From contig WSYH01000665.1 in the NCBI GenBank assembly GCA_036426205.1, forward strand, positions 1 to 64,000: DNA of 64,000 nt. The letters are read 5' to 3'. Both the position numbers and the translations under genes were made by a program. Within the stretch, counting starts at the first letter, position 1; the number at the start of each line of letters is the position of its first letter. This DNA comes from Ascaphus truei. Lineage: Eukaryota > Chordata > Amphibia > Anura > Ascaphidae. This document shows positions 54,440-64,000 of the stretch, in pieces. The notes below the pieces were generated by a model. That model was not told the origin of the DNA, did no database searches, and saw nothing but the letters and a program-made list of their open reading frames with translations.

Positions 54440-55165
54440 ATACAGACCCAGCGCAGCTGACAGCTCACCCCCATGGTTGCATCTAAGTTGGCAGGGTACT
54501 TTATAGTCTTGAACTATTATCATTTGGCTAACCAGCCTTGATCTGAATCTACATTGCATTCTTCTAGTAGCTGGACTGTGTTCAGTTACTCATGTGTATA
54601 GGCTTGGGTTTATTCCCATAGTTCATTTGGCTGCCTGCATTTGCTCCCCACTTTGGTGTGTTTTGGAGGCTAGGGTGAAGGGAGAGGGAAATACCGTGGT
54701 CTTGCTGATCATAGGCAACAGGCCCAGAAGAAGGGGGTCATCCCTGAAATGTTGCCCCCCATATACTTACCTTTTATTTATTGCACCCACCTTTTATCCA
54801 TCCTTTTCCCCCCATCCCTTCCTTCCTATTTTTCGCTTTCCCTCCCATTCTTTTCCCCCATACCCCTATCCTCCTATTTACCTTTGCTCATGAGCTGTCT
54901 GTCCACACCTGGAATGGTTATCACCTCCCCCTTATCATCACACCCACGTCTACTATTGTGTATACGCTCATGTTAAGATACACTTACAAATTAAAGCTCT
55001 ATATTTGCAGATTTTCAGTTTATTCTATTTTCGAGTGCTGGGAACTACTGTTTTGTTCTGATTATTTGGAGGGTTGAGGGCCCCCCTTGTTCTCGTTGCA
55101 CCACTTAGATGTATTTAATTCTTATACTACATTGTGTCGCTGTCTACTCCTATATCATCTAAATC
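54440..55165. repeat. Central spacer: inverted copy of 16640-17290
   Basis: Contains the mirrored OR-proximal block with a pyrimidine-rich stretch (54755-54890) and a degenerate hammerhead-like hairpin at 54722-54758 (GAAATG instead of GAAACG). No genes. Confidence 0.75.
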
Positions 55166-55727
55166 AGGGTGAGCAACTTTTTAGCACGAGACCCCCTTTT
55201 CATCCATAAACGCCCCTGGCTGATGTAATCAAAATCACATGTAAAAAATAAATCTTTATTAAACTATATACAATGTAAAACCAAATATGTCTAAATACTT
55301 AGGCTGGTTCTATAGTGCCGGGGCGTGCTACAACGTGCGCGAACACGGCAGTTATAGATGGCTGAGGTCAGCCAGCCCTTCTATACAAGGGCTGCGCGCG
55401 CGCGCGCACGGCAGGGAGCGGGGAGCCGACAGACAGCGGCGAAGATGGTGGGAGGGATGATTGAACACAGCACTATTGCAGGGCAGACACCGAAAGGGGG
55501 GCGTTTGACTTACACCGCGCTCGGGCGGTCTCCTCCCGTATCTCCGAAGCCCCCGCGCGTGCGCCACCATCAAGTGGCCGGCACTGCACTATCCTGTTCA
55601 GCCACCAGCACACATCTTCGGCTGTCTGCCCGTGCACAGCGTCTGCCGTCCCGCGCACCCGAGTTTTTTGCCGCACGCATCCCCCTAAATAATCTTGCGC
55701 CTCTTTGCCCCTTCGTTTGTGCACCAC
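55166..55727 (-). mobile_element. hAT-like non-autonomous element, short form
   Basis: On the - strand it starts CAGTGGTGCACAAACGAAGG (55727) and ends near AAAAAGTTGCTCACCCTG reversed (55166). It lacks the 2-kb LTR-like insertion present at 14205-16273, so it represents the uninterrupted element of about 560 bases. Interior: GC-rich with a (GC)n run at 55394-55408. Confidence 0.65.
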
Positions 55728-55784
55728 TGCATTCAATCACAACACACACTCCCAATCTCTCTCTCTCACCACACACCAAAACAA

Positions 55785-55943
55785 CACACACACACACACT
55801 CCAAGAAGCCTTTCTGTGGTCATATCTTGGATCACTTCTTTTGTGATGGGGCAGCCATTCAGAAGCTGATATCTTGGATCACTTCTTTTGTGATGGGGCA
55901 GCCATTCAGAAGCTGGTCTGTGCAGACATCGCCCTAATCAAAC
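55785..55943 (+). pseudogene. Olfactory receptor fragment E with 47-bp tandem duplication
   Basis: After a (CA)n tract, OR sequence begins at CTCCAAGAAGCC (as in copy D) and covers CGHILDHFFCDGAAIQKL. A 47-base unit (55822-55868) is repeated exactly at 55869-55915, then CADIALIK follows. At 55944 the sequence jumps to the OR 3' flank, the start of the right arm. Confidence 0.85.
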
Positions 55944-56891
55944 TTTCAGTTGTTTCAGAGATTTGGGTGTTCCAGTATTTTATGGATTTTTAAGATAAAA
56001 ATGACATTGTAGATTAAGGAATAAAAAGTAAATACATTTCATGAAATAATTTGCTTGTGAATAGAAAAGTCATGTAATAATTTGGAATACAAGAGAATTA
56101 TTCTTACTCCAGTAATAAAAGTTAAACAATAGAACGTATACTTTCTAATTGTTTACAAATGTGATACTATTCCAATATGTAACAACCCCTATGATAAATG
56201 TTCTTAAAAAAGGATTATGCCCTTTCCAAAATCTCCACAAGAGGTCAGCATTGTTTCATACATGTCAGAAAAATACCCTAATTGTACAATATTAATATGT
56301 ATTACTGGTTTAGGTCTAACATCCCTAGAGAAGGTCAAAAGGAAAAACAGAGAAATGTTCTTAAATGTTCGTCTTTATGGGACACTTATTGCACCTTCCA
56401 TTTCCTGGGCGTTTTACCATTCTATTTTCAAGACTTGTGCAGACACCCCTGGGGTGCACACTTCCGAATCTTTGATTTGAAAAGCGGCATCCAAAATAAA
56501 TATTTATATTCATTAAATAATGAATAACAGCTGTATGAGGTGATGTACTGTAGAACAAAATTCATTTGTGTTCTGTTTCAAACTAAGTGACAATTATATC
56601 ATTACTAAAATAATTTAATTATAGTATATATACATATGTTTGTGTTGATCCTTAAAATAAATTGCAAGAGAAATGTTACCTAACGGTGCCAATGGTGTAA
56701 AAGACAATAATCAATGTGCATACAAACAAGTGAATAAATAATGTAAATTGATACCAAACTCAAAAGTCCTTAATTAAGTGATCGTGACAGGTGAATCCCA
56801 AAATCCAATAATCAATTAATCCAGTGGATGGTTGGCTCATGGAATCCAGCACATAAAAGAGAAGGAAAATAAAAAGCATATAGTGTAATAC

Positions 56892-57830
56892 TGTAACAAT
56901 GAGTCTAATAAATGGCAAAGGGTAGGGGAATGGTTAGTTCCCTAGAAACAGAAAATCAGCAAGATTGTGAGATGAACAAAAGTACATTTAATAACAATAA
57001 AACAGCTCCTCTCCTCACGCTGGCAAATGAAAATTGGAATCCTACTTACTAGACCCAAGTAGGAAATGTGCAGTGAAATGTCCTAATGATGCAGGAAAAA
57101 GCGCTTCTCGCTGACAGCAGCAGTTCCCGGAGTCCTAACAGTGCGCTCTCCAAGGATCTTCCGGTATCACTGGCTGGGTGATCAGACCGCTCATTTCCCT
57201 TCTACTTGTTCTGGGGCTCCCGATCTCCTGGATGTCCCTTTGTTCCTCTCGCGAGAAGCGGTGGTGTCGCAGGCACAAGCCGGGTGTGACATCACAGGAG
57301 TTCCCAAATGGCCGTATGGGAAGAGTGCACGTAGATGCTACTCATTTTGCGCACGCGTGGAAGTAGGGCAAACTCCACCCTATGCGTTTCATGGATGAAG
57401 ACACTGTGGTGGTCTGGTCCCAGACCACAGACCGTGATCACCACACAACATCTTCATTGTGTCCCTGATATAGTAAAATGGGTTAGCGTCCCTATCTAAG
57501 GGGCTTCCCTGCAGCAGTCACCCGCTTCACGTGATTGGGATCTATCTGTGACCTAAGGGAGTTTCTAGCCTAGTCTGAGTGCCACTGATACTCAGACCTT
57601 CCCTTCCCCTTGTCTGCCCTGGCTCCAACTAACAGTCCCCTTAACTGTCAGAATCCCAACTTTCAGAATCTCTCAGCCCTATTGGTTGCCTTGCAACATG
57701 TGGACTACAGCCACTGAGGCTGTTGGAACTTGCAGTTCCCTTGCTGCTATACTCCTATGGAAAGGTAAGGGGACAAACAGGGGACCAGGGGGACCCAGGC
57801 TATACTCTTCCCCTGGTGAAAACCCCAACA
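56892..57830 (-). mobile_element. 3' LTR of gypsy element, right arm
   Basis: Read on the - strand: purine tract AAGCGGGAA, TGTTGGGG at 57830, and an end TTGTTACA at 56892, about 939 bases. It contains an ATTAAATG word in a T-rich context that could serve polyadenylation. The boundaries are by terminal words only. Confidence 0.5.
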
Positions 57831-58199
57831 TTCCCGCTTGAGGAACATTGTAACATATAACCAAACACACAAGTTATATAATAAAAATGCATTGCACTCT
57901 GTACAATCTTAATACACACTATACTGTATACACAATCAACTCTACATGAGGTTATACATCTGAGTAAACATCACAATAAGTGTGTGTGTGTCTTAGCCCG
58001 AGACAATTGCTGAGCCTCATAGTGGGGTGCCCCAATTGTGTCATAGGTTACCCAAGTTGGAGGGTACCTAATTCTTTGGCTTTGGTGAAGCTCTTGTTCC
58101 ACTCCATCTGGGGAGTAATGTATATAGTCCTGAGGCTCAGCCTCTCCCATTGAGGGTATAGTGTCCAGGAATAGTCTCTCTGGAGCACAAAATATAGGC

Positions 58200-59470
58200 T
58201 TCTAGGATCCAGAGGTTGGCTCGTTGGAGCCACCCTATTAGGCGTTGTTCGTCAGGGCCCTTTACCCATAGCTCCTCCAGGAGGTGCTCCGTAACCTTGG
58301 GGTCCCCTTTGAGAGGGTCCCTCCATAGGATCCTCTACTGTTTGGGGGGCGGTTTCTTCACCATCCATTGGATCTTTGGAGGTCTCAGAGAAAGTTTTGT
58401 ATATAGTCTCTTGGATAACTTCTAATTGTTCCGGCTCACCGTCCAGTGGTGTAGCCGGTATTTCGGGCTCATCGTCTCTCACTTGTGGGACAGGAAGAAG
58501 ATGGTTGTTACGGTGCCAGACCTTTACCCGGCCATCCGTGTCTTTTATTCGATAGACCGGGAGGCCCGGCATCTGCGATTCGACCTCATAGACACCGTCA
58601 CGCCAATGGTCAGTGAGTTTATGCTTTCCGGGAATACCTAGGTTCGGAGAAGCACTGCATCTCCAGGACGGATTTCCCGGTGTCTGACCTTGTGGTCATA
58701 TCGCCATTTATTATTGTCATTGAGCTGAGCAGAGGACTTCTCGGCCAGCTGGTAAGCTTGTTGTAGGTTTTCCTTTAACCTCTGCATATATTGGAAGTGC
58801 ATCGTGTTGGGTACCCCATCGGTCGTTACCCTCAGACATACATCCACCGGGAGCCTCCCTTCCAAACATGAGGAAGTATGGGGAGAATCTAGTTGACTCA
58901 TGGCGAGTACAATTGTATGCATGTACTAAGGACTCCACGTGTCAGCTCTATTCTGTCTTCTGAGTGCCTTTCAGAGTTCCTAACATGTCCAACAGTGTCC
59001 TGTTGAACCGCTCTGGCAAGGCGTCTCCTTCCGGATGATATGGAGTCATCCGAGATTTGGAGATATTCAGCATTTTAAGCAATTCCCGAATCAAAGTGCT
59101 CTCAAAATTCCGGCCCTGATCGGAGTGAAGATGGTTTGGAAGGCCATAGTTCACAACGTACCTTTCCCACAGGATTTTTGCTACTGTGATGGCTTTCTGG
59201 TCTTTAGTGGGAAATGCCTGGGCATACAGAGTGTAATGGTCCTTGATGACCAACATGTTTCATATTCCTCGGGTATCGGGCTCAATGCACAGGAAGTCCA
59301 TGCACACTGAGTGCATAGTGTCTGAACTCTTCAGATGAGCTATGGGCGCTGTTCGGGTCAGGAGAGTCTTGCACTGGATGCACCTGGAACATTGACGGCA
59401 ATGCTGTTACACAGCTTCTCGCATCTTCGGCCAGAAGAATCGGTGTGACCAACCCAAAGGTCTTCACCAC
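58200..59470 (-). pseudogene. Gypsy integrase, right arm
   Basis: On the - strand: NMLVIKDHYTLYAQAFPTK, GLPNHLHSDQGRNFESTLI (second acidic residue) and SRMTPYHPEGDALPERFNRTL (third acidic residue, glutamate of the DDE triad). A frameshift near 58945 leads to VHAYNCTRHESTRFSPYF and MFGREAPGGC, then to the tail QMPGLPVYRIKDTDGRVKVWHRNNHLLPV and a proline/glutamate-rich end. The frame is broken about four times. Integrase would insert the cDNA into host DNA. Confidence 0.85.
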
Positions 59471-59740
59471 ACCGAGATGTCCATGCTCGTCATGTTAGGA
59501 CTTCAGCACCATATGCTGCAGGTTCCGAGGTAGGACCAATTGTCTTCTATCGGGGTGGTTGTGATATTGTACCATCCGATAGAGTAAACAGTTGTCTATT
59601 TTGAACTTGTCCACCTCCCGCATCAGTAAAGTAACCATGTCACGAGGAGCACGTTTCAGGAGTTCAGGTTTCTTCCTTTGGACAGCTTGATGGATGATGC
59701 TAGTTACTGGGTCCCTTAGTTGGTATTCTACCAGATCCTT

Positions 59741-61412
59741 TCACCTTATAATTTGATCGTGAGTTATATTCATCCCCATTGGATCACAGTAAGCGGCGGG
59801 AATAGCCTGCGACTGGCATCCTAAAGAATCCACTACCCGTAGTTCCGAAAAGGCGACTCGGTCATTGATAATGGCAGCCATACTGCACATAGCTCGCATC
59901 CCTGGTCCCAGGATCTCTTCCCATTGATCGTCATCTGGGGTGGCACCTAGCCGTGGCCTTCGAGATAGGGCGTCAGCTCCAATGTTCACTGGACCAGGTT
60001 TATACTACAGGGTGAAGATGTAATTTGATAATGCTGCCAGCCATGTAAGTGAGTGGATTATTATCCGTCCTTTTTACTTTGAAAGTGACTCCATGCATGG
60101 GATAGTTTTGTCCGCTGGGAGTCAGACTATGGCTGACATAGGCCACTGGCCGGAGTCCCTCTGGGTGTTTCTGATGTAGGACTGTACCTAGTCCATTGAG
60201 ACTGGCGTCCACGTGCAGAATGTAGGGCTGTTCTGGGTCAGCATAGGCAAGAACCGGTGCTTCTGTCAGGCTTTTCTTCAGGCCCAAGAAGGCCCGTTCT
60301 TCATTCAGATCTCCACCTATCACCGAACGGCTGATGGCCGAGGTGGCCTTCCGCCCTGTATCTTCGGGATATATCTTCATGAGATTGTTGAGGGGCTTGG
60401 CCCTTCGTGAGTACCCCTCCACAAAGTGACAGTAATAACCACAGAAGCCGAGGAATGAGCGTAGCACCATGACATTCTCTGGGTGAGGCCAGTTCACGAC
60501 AGCTTCCACTTTGGCCGGATCAGTGGCGATTCCCTTGGCAGACACAATGTGTCCCACGCAGGTCACCGAGGTGTGACAGAACCGGCACTTGTCGAGTGAC
60601 AATTTCAGCCCTTCTTTCCCAAGGTGGTCCAATACTTTAAGCAGCCGTTATTCATGTTCCTCCAAGGTATTACCAAAGACAATAATAGTTTCCAGGTAAA
60701 CTAAGCACTCCCGAGGGTTCATGTCGCCAATAGTTTTCTCCACTAGGTGCTGAAAGGTTGCAGGGGCTCCACAGATGCCTTGGGGCATGCACGTAAATTG
60801 ATAGTATCCCAGGGGGCAGATGAAGGCGGTCTTCTCCTGGTCCTCTTCACTCATTGGCACCTGATAGTATCCAAATCGTAAGTCCTGGACACTGAACCAT
60901 TGGCTCCCGGTTAGAGCATTGAGAATCTCTTCGATGCAAGGAAGAGTGTACTGGTCGGGTACAGTTTTGTTGTTTAGGGTCCGGTAATCGACACACAGTC
61001 TCACCGACCCATTCTTCTTGCTCACCACTATGGGCGAGGCGTAGGGACTCAGAGATTCGGTCAAAATCCCTACCGTTTCCATCTCTTGCAAGGCGTTCCT
61101 TACATCGTCCACATCCCTAGGAGCAATGCAATGAGATCGTTCACGGAAGGGGGTGGCATCCCTCAGACGGATAGTGTGTTGGGAGCTTTGGCTGCAGCCC
61201 ACATGCATTTCTCCAGTGGAGAATACCGCCCGGCGTTCTTTCAATCTGGACATCAGTCGGTCTTTCCATTCGGCTGATAGGGTTGAGTCCCCGAAGTTGA
61301 AAGACAGCTCTGCTGGATGTTCTGCAACTGCAGCTGTACTCACATGAGGCGTAGACTCCATGGGGGTGACAGGATATATTCTCCCCATTCTTCGCCCTTG
61401 GTCGAAAGTCAT
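59741..61412 (-). pseudogene. Gypsy reverse transcriptase and RNase H, right arm
   Basis: RT opens with ESLSPYASPIVVSKKNGSVR and LCVDYRTLNNKTVPDQYTLP, then VQDLRFGYYQVPM (first aspartate present), YYQFTCMPQGICGAPATFQHL and, where YxDD is expected, CLVYLETIIVFGNTLEEHE. The catalytic DD pair reads ET, so the enzyme is inactive. After a stop near 60640, the thumb (GHIVSAKGIATDPAKVEAVVNWPHP region) and RNase H ([41 protein letters not shown]) are open for 210 codons. The NIGADALSRRP motif closes the domain near 59980. The element is well preserved but not functional. Confidence 0.88.
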
Positions 61413-61640
61413 AGTGTATGGAGAGATCAGGAATCGTGGAAGTCCATTCCCATACCACTGGTATCAACTTATAACCTTGCTGAGCATCTTCTTCTGGTGT
61501 GCTTTCCAGAGTGAAGAGGTGGTCGGCCTCATTTCGGTCTGGGTAGCAGCACCAGGCGGCCATGCGCTGCACTCCCCTTGGTGGAATCTCCGTCAACCAT
61601 GCTCGGCGATTGAAGAGGTTCCCCATAGCGGTCTAAGACA
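61141..61640 (-). pseudogene. Gypsy pol N-terminal part (protease-like region)
   Basis: An open frame on the - strand starts MGNLFNRRAWLTEIPPRGVQ and contains IHYDFRPRAKNGENI. By position before the RT it should be the end of gag or the protease, but I cannot identify the protease aspartate. It overlaps the RT frame's upstream part through a frameshift near 61340. Confidence 0.5.
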
Positions 61641-61739
61641 GATATCTTGTTGCACTCCTCCCGTAGGATAGGATGGAGGTTTAGAATGGACAGAGGCAGT
61701 TCATTGGTTTCTTGTCGGTAAGCCTGATTATTGCTCGCT

Positions 61740-63060
61740 GTAACAGGGGGACTTATCCCTGTTCACAAATGTGCCTCTAATCTAATCTAAACTACTGAAG
61801 TTCACCTGAGAAGGCTGTTTTTAACCAGCCCAGGTAACGTTCTGTTTAGGACAATTCTACTCTACATACATGATCTGTTACTTATGGTGTTTGACTGTGG
61901 TCACTATATACTGTGAATCGCTATGATAGCGATACTATGCTGCTATATACCCTCCATTAGCAAGTAGTATATGTGGATTCTAAGAAATTATTTGACCATA
62001 CCCCTTTCCCTATGCAAGGTCATCTATGGGGTACACCGTACAAAAGGGGAAATTAAACGTTTAAATGTGAACATTATAAGTATTTGCCGGATCAAGCTAT
62101 ACGCTAATATCTGTTTATGACATCTAGATCTGTATGTAAATGGTTACAATAGTGTTTCTAGATGTGTAGGACACATCTTGAATTGTCAGAATTGCAACAT
62201 TATACCAATGTATACTTTACTTTGTTTCAAACATTGAAGTCATAAGTAACAACTATTAAGACATATATTTCCATGCAACAACCCACGTCTGGGTATTTCA
62301 CTTCCCAGATCCTTGCATATATACTACCTCATGGAGAAGATTGTAATTGGATATCAGTAAATATTTGGCAATGGTATAGGTGTTATTTGATTTATATGCA
62401 AGATTTGGTAGATACTGTGTAAACAATAGAGACTTTGGTTTTAACATTTTATTAGAGTGTATATGTATATTTTTGGATAGAAGAGTTTAATAAAATTTTA
62501 TTATTTTTGTATTTACCTCCCTGGTGTTTGCATCACAAATGCAATTTTTGGACACCTACTGTTCTGTCATAAGAAATACAAGTAATTAGGCTGAGTGCAA
62601 TTAAGCGGGTATCTTTTGGTGATCATCTCTTGATCATTTCTTGCAAATACTGAACCAAGGAAGGACAGATGTCTTGAGCAGCAAGCTGACAACAAGACAA
62701 AGGGGACAAGATTCTAAACTTGGAGCCTGACATTGCTTAGCACACAGGGGTGTGAATCCAAGAGAGCAGAGAAGCTTCCCCTACAGCAACCCAGCTAACC
62801 GATAAGACTTTTCTTATAAGACTATTATCTATGTCTATCTATATATATGAATGTCTCTATGATTTGGGCTGGTGAATCACTGGGCTAACCACGCAGTTAA
62901 AGAGAACTGTATCACAAGTGTATATATACTCCAGAGTGGAGCGGATTTTGTTTGCTGATTTACATGTTTGCTGTGTTTAAAGCAACAGGCGCAATAAAGC
63001 CTTATTTTAATTTCACCTTAAAACAGTCTCCATTGCATACCTCTGAACACGTCTCTTACA
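61740..63060 (+). mobile_element. LTR-like block, right arm
   Basis: TGTAACAG at 61740 and CTCTTACA at 63060 give inverted termini around 1321 bases. On the + strand GTATATATACTCCAGAG (about 62920) resembles a TATA box and AATAAAGCC (62993) a polyadenylation signal, so the LTR points opposite to the pol genes beside it. It is either a solo LTR of another element inserted near the gypsy 5' end or a coincidence of terminal words. Confidence 0.55.
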
Positions 63061-63967
63061 CTCGCACTATGTCGGTGTTAGTTCCCAGGATAATCGGGTG
63101 CAAGGAAGTGTAACTGAACTTCGTGATTTTGAACGTACCGCATTAAATCCATGTACAGTAACTGGGAGGTACTGTTGTGACCGAAGCAGCCCGCATCAAC
63201 AGGGCTATTGGGTGAGAAGGCAGCAATCCCTTCAGCAGTGTAATGCTTGTGCTCACCACGAACAAGGCGGGACCCCGGTAATGAGGTGGGAAAGTACAAG
63301 ACTGCGCACCCACAGTGGTGGGAGCACGCCTGGAGGGTGGATAGTCGGCGTAGCCAGGTCTGGGTTGGAGAGATTGGTTAAGTGTGAGTACTTGCCAAAG
63401 TCAGGGGGCGTAGCCAGTGGGGTGGTCAGTGTCTGTTGTGCCATGGTCTAGGGTAGGAGCTAGGAGAGTGGTAGATTGTCCGTAAGCCGAGGTCTGGGAT
63501 GGAGAGGTGTGAGTAGTCAGGTTCAAGTCGGGGTCTTTTTCCAGAGGAGGTCCAATAGTCATGCTGGGGTCTTTATCCAGAGGGGGTCCTATAGTCAAGC
63601 CATGTCGGTACACAGGAAAGCAACAGAGAACACATCAAGACGCAAGCAAAGCAAGGCAAGGCAAAACAAACGCAGGAACACTAGGTCACAAGAGTTATGC
63701 TCTGCAATAAGGAAGTGAAAGTCTTAAGTAGCACACAGAAACCAATGAGGCTGGGGGCGTGTGGCGGGGAAGGAGTTAACCAGGCTTATAATGAAGGTCA
63801 AGCCCACTTGGTTACCCCTGACCCGTGTTTTCGGGTCCTATAGTGTCAGCTCTTGGGCCCAGGCATTGTGTATGCATTACTGTGACTGTGTGCAAAATAT
63901 GAGAACATTTTTGGGAGATTTTCAGGAGGTAAGTTTCAGGGTGGGTTTCCCGGAGAAAGTCGTTACA
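63061..63967 (-). mobile_element. Outer LTR-like sequence
   Basis: On the - strand TGTAACGACTTTCTCC starts at 63967, and the sequence continues through GCCTCATTGGTTTCTGTGTG and CCGACATGGCTTGACTATAGG repeats to about 63061. The part below 63750 is mirrored at 45464-46151. It has no coding content; a paired LTR is not in the window. Confidence 0.4.
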
Positions 63968-64000
63968 GATTGTGGCTATGTATCGGGGTTCATAAATGTA

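Larger units (their letters stand above)
55944..63750. repeat. Giant inverted repeat, right arm
   Basis: Partner of 45464-53197, 7.81 kb. Starting at the OR 3' flank it holds, going right, an LTR, gypsy pol on the - strand, a 1.3-kb LTR-like block and an outer LTR-like stretch. Its reading frames are clearly longer than those of the left arm. Confidence 0.9.

Overview
The window is vertebrate, most likely anuran, genomic DNA. It carries a small piece of one conserved gene embedded in a very dense mosaic of transposable elements, decayed olfactory receptor copies and microsatellites. The conserved gene is MITF, the basic helix-loop-helix leucine-zipper regulator of the pigment-cell lineage. 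The melanocyte-type first exon (11 codons, 898-930), the following exon (2250-2462) and a later exon (4433-4525) are read directly on the + strand with intact splice signals. The exon normally lying between the last two is not visible, and no bHLH-zipper exon is present. The amphibian assignment is an inference from the repeat families together: CR1 with a (TAGTTACA)n-type tail, L2, L1/Tx1-like, Penelope-like elements with hammerhead-like motifs, chromoviruses, hAT, Harbinger-like and TA-target elements.

Layout. 1-4.5 kb: AT-rich tandem repeat, MITF-M promoter and three MITF exons. 4.6-9.4 kb: an olfactory receptor (OR) fragment behind a (TG)n tract, then a broken Ty3/gypsy chromovirus with one LTR. 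11.3-12.9 kb: a 5'-truncated CR1. 13-22.4 kb: a hAT-like element (13197-16570) filled with LTR-like and microsatellite sequence, then an OR copy whose sequence deteriorates steadily to about 20.88 kb and runs into 1.5 kb of purine/AC-rich low-complexity sequence. 22.95-23.82 kb: a terminal-inverted-repeat element carrying an 8-bp minisatellite and a run of N. 24.2-28.3 kb: a Penelope palindrome and a LINE with three nested insertions. 28.3-30.7 kb: the best OR pseudogene. 31-32.6 kb: an L1/Tx1-like endonuclease fragment and a hammerhead-bearing Penelope fragment. 32.6-45.2 kb: CR1 copies on the - strand with two Penelope elements of opposite orientation and a gypsy fragment. 45.46-63.75 kb: a giant inverted repeat with arms of about 7.75 kb, each holding a Ty3/gypsy element, around a 2.7-kb centre with another OR pseudogene.

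Apart from the MITF exons nothing looks like a functional protein-coding gene. Every OR copy and nearly every retroelement reading frame carries frameshifts, stops or deletions. The points most worth following are the repeated hammerhead-like hairpins in the Penelope fragments (the one at 37442-37488 has a perfect 9-bp stem I), the giant inverted repeat, the minisatellite-bearing TIR element, and the error-gradient region at 17.3-22.4 kb, which I suspect is an assembly artefact rather than biology. I found no CRISPR array, tRNA or rRNA gene.
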